From Candidatus Moraniibacteriota bacterium (lineage in GTDB: Bacteria > Patescibacteriota > Minisyncoccia > Moranbacterales > UBA1568): a stretch of 7,225 bases of DNA. The translations under genes were made by a program, and so were the position numbers. How positions within the stretch are numbered: position 1 is the stretch's first letter; each line of letters opens with the position of its first letter. The notes beneath the pieces were generated by a model. It was not told where the DNA came from. It saw only the letters and a program-made list of their open reading frames with translations, and made no database searches. The stretch lies in the NCBI GenBank assembly GCA_023261685.1, contig JAHFOM010000042.1, positions 1-7,225 of the forward strand. The letters run 5' to 3'. This document shows, piece after piece, positions 5,584 through 7,225 of the stretch.

Positions 5584-5714
5584 GTGAAGGGATTGCGGGG
5601 TCTGGCGCGCGCATTTTTTCGGAAAAAAGCAAGAAAAAAAAGGGTGTTGTTGACGCAGTCCCTTAAAACTGCGGTGAGAGGAATATGATGGCTTGATGCG
5701 CGAGAAAGATTCTT
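5584..5714. other. Convergent intergenic region with weak hairpins
   Basis: This is the gap between the tails of tatD (+) and the kinase gene (-). CGCAGT (5654-5659) and ACTGCG (5668-5673) form a perfect 6-bp stem; for the minus strand an A8 run at 5634-5641 gives a T-run 12 nt past it, a poor but possible terminator. On the plus strand a GCGCGCGC stretch runs into T6 (5614-5619), then a TTTTTT-CGG-AAAAAA inverted repeat. Both could weakly end transcription. No gene is seen. Confidence 0.4.
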
Positions 5715-6326
5715 CTACGCGGCTTTCTTTCCCTGCTTGTGGACAGGATGGATATTCTGCGGAGGGAGGATGATGCGGGGATTCTCATTATCTCGGTAGT
5801 GATGAATCCCATCAAAACCATAGAGTAAATCGGTTTTGAGAGGATTGTTGCAGTCTCTTTGCAGTTGCTTTGACATATGCTTGATGCGCTCCACCTGATT
5901 TTTTGCGTATGAATGATCGCTGCGTTTTTTATAACGAGCAATACAGGATTTAAGCGAAGTGTCGACAAAGACGGAGATAATTTTTCCCGCAAGATGGGAA
6001 CTTCTGATATACTGCACGATGCTTCGTCGCGAATTTCCGCTTATGTTGGTAGCGTCAAAGATGACAGTGTGACCTTCTGCGAGTGTGCTTACTATGAGTT
6101 TTCGCGCCTCATGAAAAATACTTTTCGCTGTTCTACTGTGTCGCGATTTCTCGTTCTTACACTTTTTTCGTAGGACGTTGGACGCGATGATAACCGTATG
6201 CCCCGTCATCTTATTTTTGAGTTTTTCCGCGAGAGAACTCTTTCCGGAATCAGGCAAACCGACCATAATATAGACTGAGGGTTTGTTTGCTGAGCGAATA
6301 GCTTGCGCATGGATAGTTGGCGACAT
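5715..6326 (-). CDS. P-loop kinase of the polynucleotide-kinase-like (AAA_33) type
   Basis: The 203-residue cytoplasmic NTPase or kinase has a Walker A at 23-31 (GLPDSGKSS), the DxxR-like site at 50-53 (NVLR), GHTVIFDATN (85-94), a lid-type CIARYKKR segment with following helix, and a C-terminal PLKTDLLYGFDGIHHY similar to the EGFD end of T4-PNK-like kinases. Family members phosphorylate nucleic-acid ends or small molecules; the substrate here is unknown. Position 50 is Asn where the family has the catalytic Asp (T4 Pnkp D35), while the Arg three residues on is kept. The start is firm: ATG preceded by AAAGGAGGG with a short spacer. By eye the gene is more AT-rich than metG and rsmI, and it runs against them, which may indicate later acquisition. 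No convincing promoter was found. Confidence 0.82.
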   Translation of the reverse strand: MSPTIHAQAIRSANKPSVYIMVGLPDSGKSSLAEKLKNKMTGHTVIIASNVLRKKCKNEKSRHSRTAKSIFHEARKLIVSTLAEGHTVIFDATNISGNSRRSIVQYIRSSHLAGKIISVFVDTSLKSCIARYKKRSDHSYAKNQVERIKHMSKQLQRDCNNPLKTDLLYGFDGIHHYRDNENPRIILPPQNIHPVHKQGKKAA

Positions 6327-6522
6327 AGTTGCCCTCCTTTTGGTTTATGTGATGGAGCATGGCCCCGTTTTTCTTCAAAAGAGCTCGAATGTTGTAAAAG
6401 AACCCCTGTTCCTTTGGTGTTTAAGAGTATTCAATCGTACAAGTGAAAAAAAAGCAAGGGGGGAGGCATTTTCATTGGAAGGTGGGTGATGTGAGAGAGC
6501 CCTTCGGATTTTTGTGATTTCA

Positions 6523-6551
6523 TTGACGTTTTTGTCCCTGATTGATACACT
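6523..6551 (+). promoter_or_regulatory. Sigma70-type promoter for atpB
   Basis: TTGACG (6523-6528), a 17-nt spacer and TACACT (6546-6551) give a good promoter, with the start expected near 6558 and a leader of about 66 nt before the atpB ATG. The leader has no Shine-Dalgarno sequence. It probably drives the whole atp operon to the right. Confidence 0.75.
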
Positions 6552-6594
6552 GGAGACGTTTTTATTGAATGAAAACGTTCTCTGACGTTTTTTT
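6525..6594 (+). promoter_or_regulatory. Three GACGTTTTT repeats and competing hairpins in the atpB leader
   Basis: GACGTTTTT occurs at 6525, 6555 and 6584, a step of 29-30 nt, the first overlapping the -35 box, with one inverted copy (AAAACGTT) at 6572-6579. The inverted copy can pair with the second direct copy (6553-6562 with 6572-6582, one bulge) or perfectly with the third (AAAACGT 6572-6578 with ACGTTTT 6585-6591). A T7 run at 6588-6594 follows the first fold. The predicted start lies inside the first left arm, so that dyad may be a DNA operator rather than an RNA stem. Confidence 0.45.
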
Positions 6595-6623
6595 GTTATC
6601 ATCCGGATTACACAGATTACGCT

Positions 6624-7225
6624 ATGGAAGTTTCTATCGTCGCTGAAAAGTTATTCGGTATCGGGAGTTTTCCCGTCACGAACGCTCTGCTGATCGGTTT
6701 TCTGGTGAGCGTTTTTTTGATGACGGTAATGCGTATCGCGGGGCGGAAGTTGGAGATTGTTCCTCGCGGGCTTCAGAACATCGTCGAAATCATTTTTGAG
6801 GGATTGCTTGCTTTTATGGAAAGCGTCCTCGAAGACAAGCGTTCTGCCCGGAAGTTTTTTCCACTGATAGCGACTATCTTTCTCTTCGTGCTGTTTTCCA
6901 ACTGGGTGGGACTGTTGCCGGGAGCGGGGACGATCGGACTTGTTCACACGGAAAACGGCCATGCTACTATCATCCCGTTTCTCCGCAGTACCTCCGCCGA
7001 TCTCAATTTTACCATCGCCCTTTCACTCATCGTGGTGTTTACCATCCAGTGGACGGGTATCGCGACGCTCGGTATTATGAAGTACGGAGGAAAATTTTTT
7101 ATCAATCCTTTCCAGAAGCCATACTTTATCGGAACAATGATGGGCTTACTTGAGCTGATGAGCGAGTTTGTGAAGATTCTTTCTTTTTCTTTCCGTCTGT
7201 TCGGGAACGTGTTTGCGGGAGAAGT
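6624..7225 (+). CDS. atpB: F1Fo ATP synthase subunit a, N-terminal part
   Basis: Subunit a forms the proton (or sodium) half-channels of the membrane Fo sector, facing the c-ring. Two hundred residues are visible and the frame is open at the right edge. The start (EVSIVAEKLFGIGSFPVTNALL) matches the usual family N-terminus, followed by membrane segments around 20-38 and 78-95 with the SNWVGLLPG motif, STSADLNFTIALSL before a further segment, and SFRLFGNVFAGE at the edge. R191 in that last motif is the essential stator arginine (E. coli R210). The ATG at 6624 is the only sensible start; no SD precedes it. The gene sits directly behind a promoter with no atpI before it, so it is probably the first gene of an atp operon continuing to the right. 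Confidence 0.96.
   Translation, partial: MEVSIVAEKLFGIGSFPVTNALLIGFLVSVFLMTVMRIAGRKLEIVPRGLQNIVEIIFEGLLAFMESVLEDKRSARKFFPLIATIFLFVLFSNWVGLLPGAGTIGLVHTENGHATIIPFLRSTSADLNFTIALSLIVVFTIQWTGIATLGIMKYGGKFFINPFQKPYFIGTMMGLLELMSEFVKILSFSFRLFGNVFAGE

Larger units (their letters stand above)
6327..6623. other. Divergent intergenic region between kinase gene and atpB
   Basis: No gene is supported in these 297 nt; the open frames on both strands lack an SD and protein-like composition. The left end carries the kinase Shine-Dalgarno sequence (AAAGGAGGG on the minus strand, about 6333-6341). The middle holds a purine-rich stretch (about 6443-6490) of unknown meaning. The right end holds the atpB promoter and GACGTTTTT repeats, listed separately. 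Confidence 0.6.

Noticed and set aside
6375..6602. 75-codon minus-strand frame upstream of atpB
   Set aside because: It spans the atpB promoter, has no SD, and its Lys/Arg/Ser composition carries no domain signal.

Overview
The window is bacterial chromosomal DNA of roughly 50% GC with mostly housekeeping genes. The best guess for the organism is a Candidate Phyla Radiation (Patescibacteria) bacterium. The reasons are a reduced 477-residue methionyl-tRNA synthetase without a C-terminal tRNA-binding extension, an RsmI of only 234 residues, plus-strand genes without Shine-Dalgarno sequences, and short degenerate repeats lying both between and inside genes. TGA ends three of the genes, so it is a stop codon here, which argues against the SR1/Gracilibacteria code. 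The phylum is inferred from these traits and was not tested by any search.

Layout, left to right. (1) The 3' end of an M16 zinc-peptidase-family gene is followed after 13 nt by an AI-2E/PerM-family membrane protein. (2) A gene-free A-rich/T-rich stretch forms an inverted repeat with two 40-nt arms that ends one base before the start codon of rsmI (16S rRNA C1402 2'-O-methyltransferase). (3) A 746-nt interval between rsmI and metG holds a structured element with a strong terminator, then two very small minus-strand genes (59 and 50 codons). Each of the two has a recognisable sigma70 promoter and a Shine-Dalgarno sequence, and each encodes a basic peptide with one C-terminal membrane segment. 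They match no family I recognise. (4) metG and tatD follow on the plus strand. Both carry in-frame, repeat-derived insertions: a 7-bp tandem array in metG; and in tatD two degenerate CAGTCAA/AACAG-type patches plus an 83-nt palindromic element. (5) A convergent minus-strand gene encodes a P-loop kinase of the polynucleotide-kinase-like (AAA_33) type with Asn at the expected catalytic Asp position. (6) A clear promoter and a set of GACGTTTTT repeats precede atpB (F1Fo ATP synthase subunit a), which runs off the right edge and probably opens an atp operon.

Functionally, the plus-strand genes cover translation (rsmI, metG), nucleic-acid or protein quality control (tatD, M16 peptidase), membrane transport (AI-2E family) and energy conversion (atpB). 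No single pathway connects them. The parts least explained by known biology are the two-gene minus-strand micro-island, the insertion of repeats into tatD and metG, and the contrast between SD-less plus-strand genes and strongly SD-led minus-strand genes.
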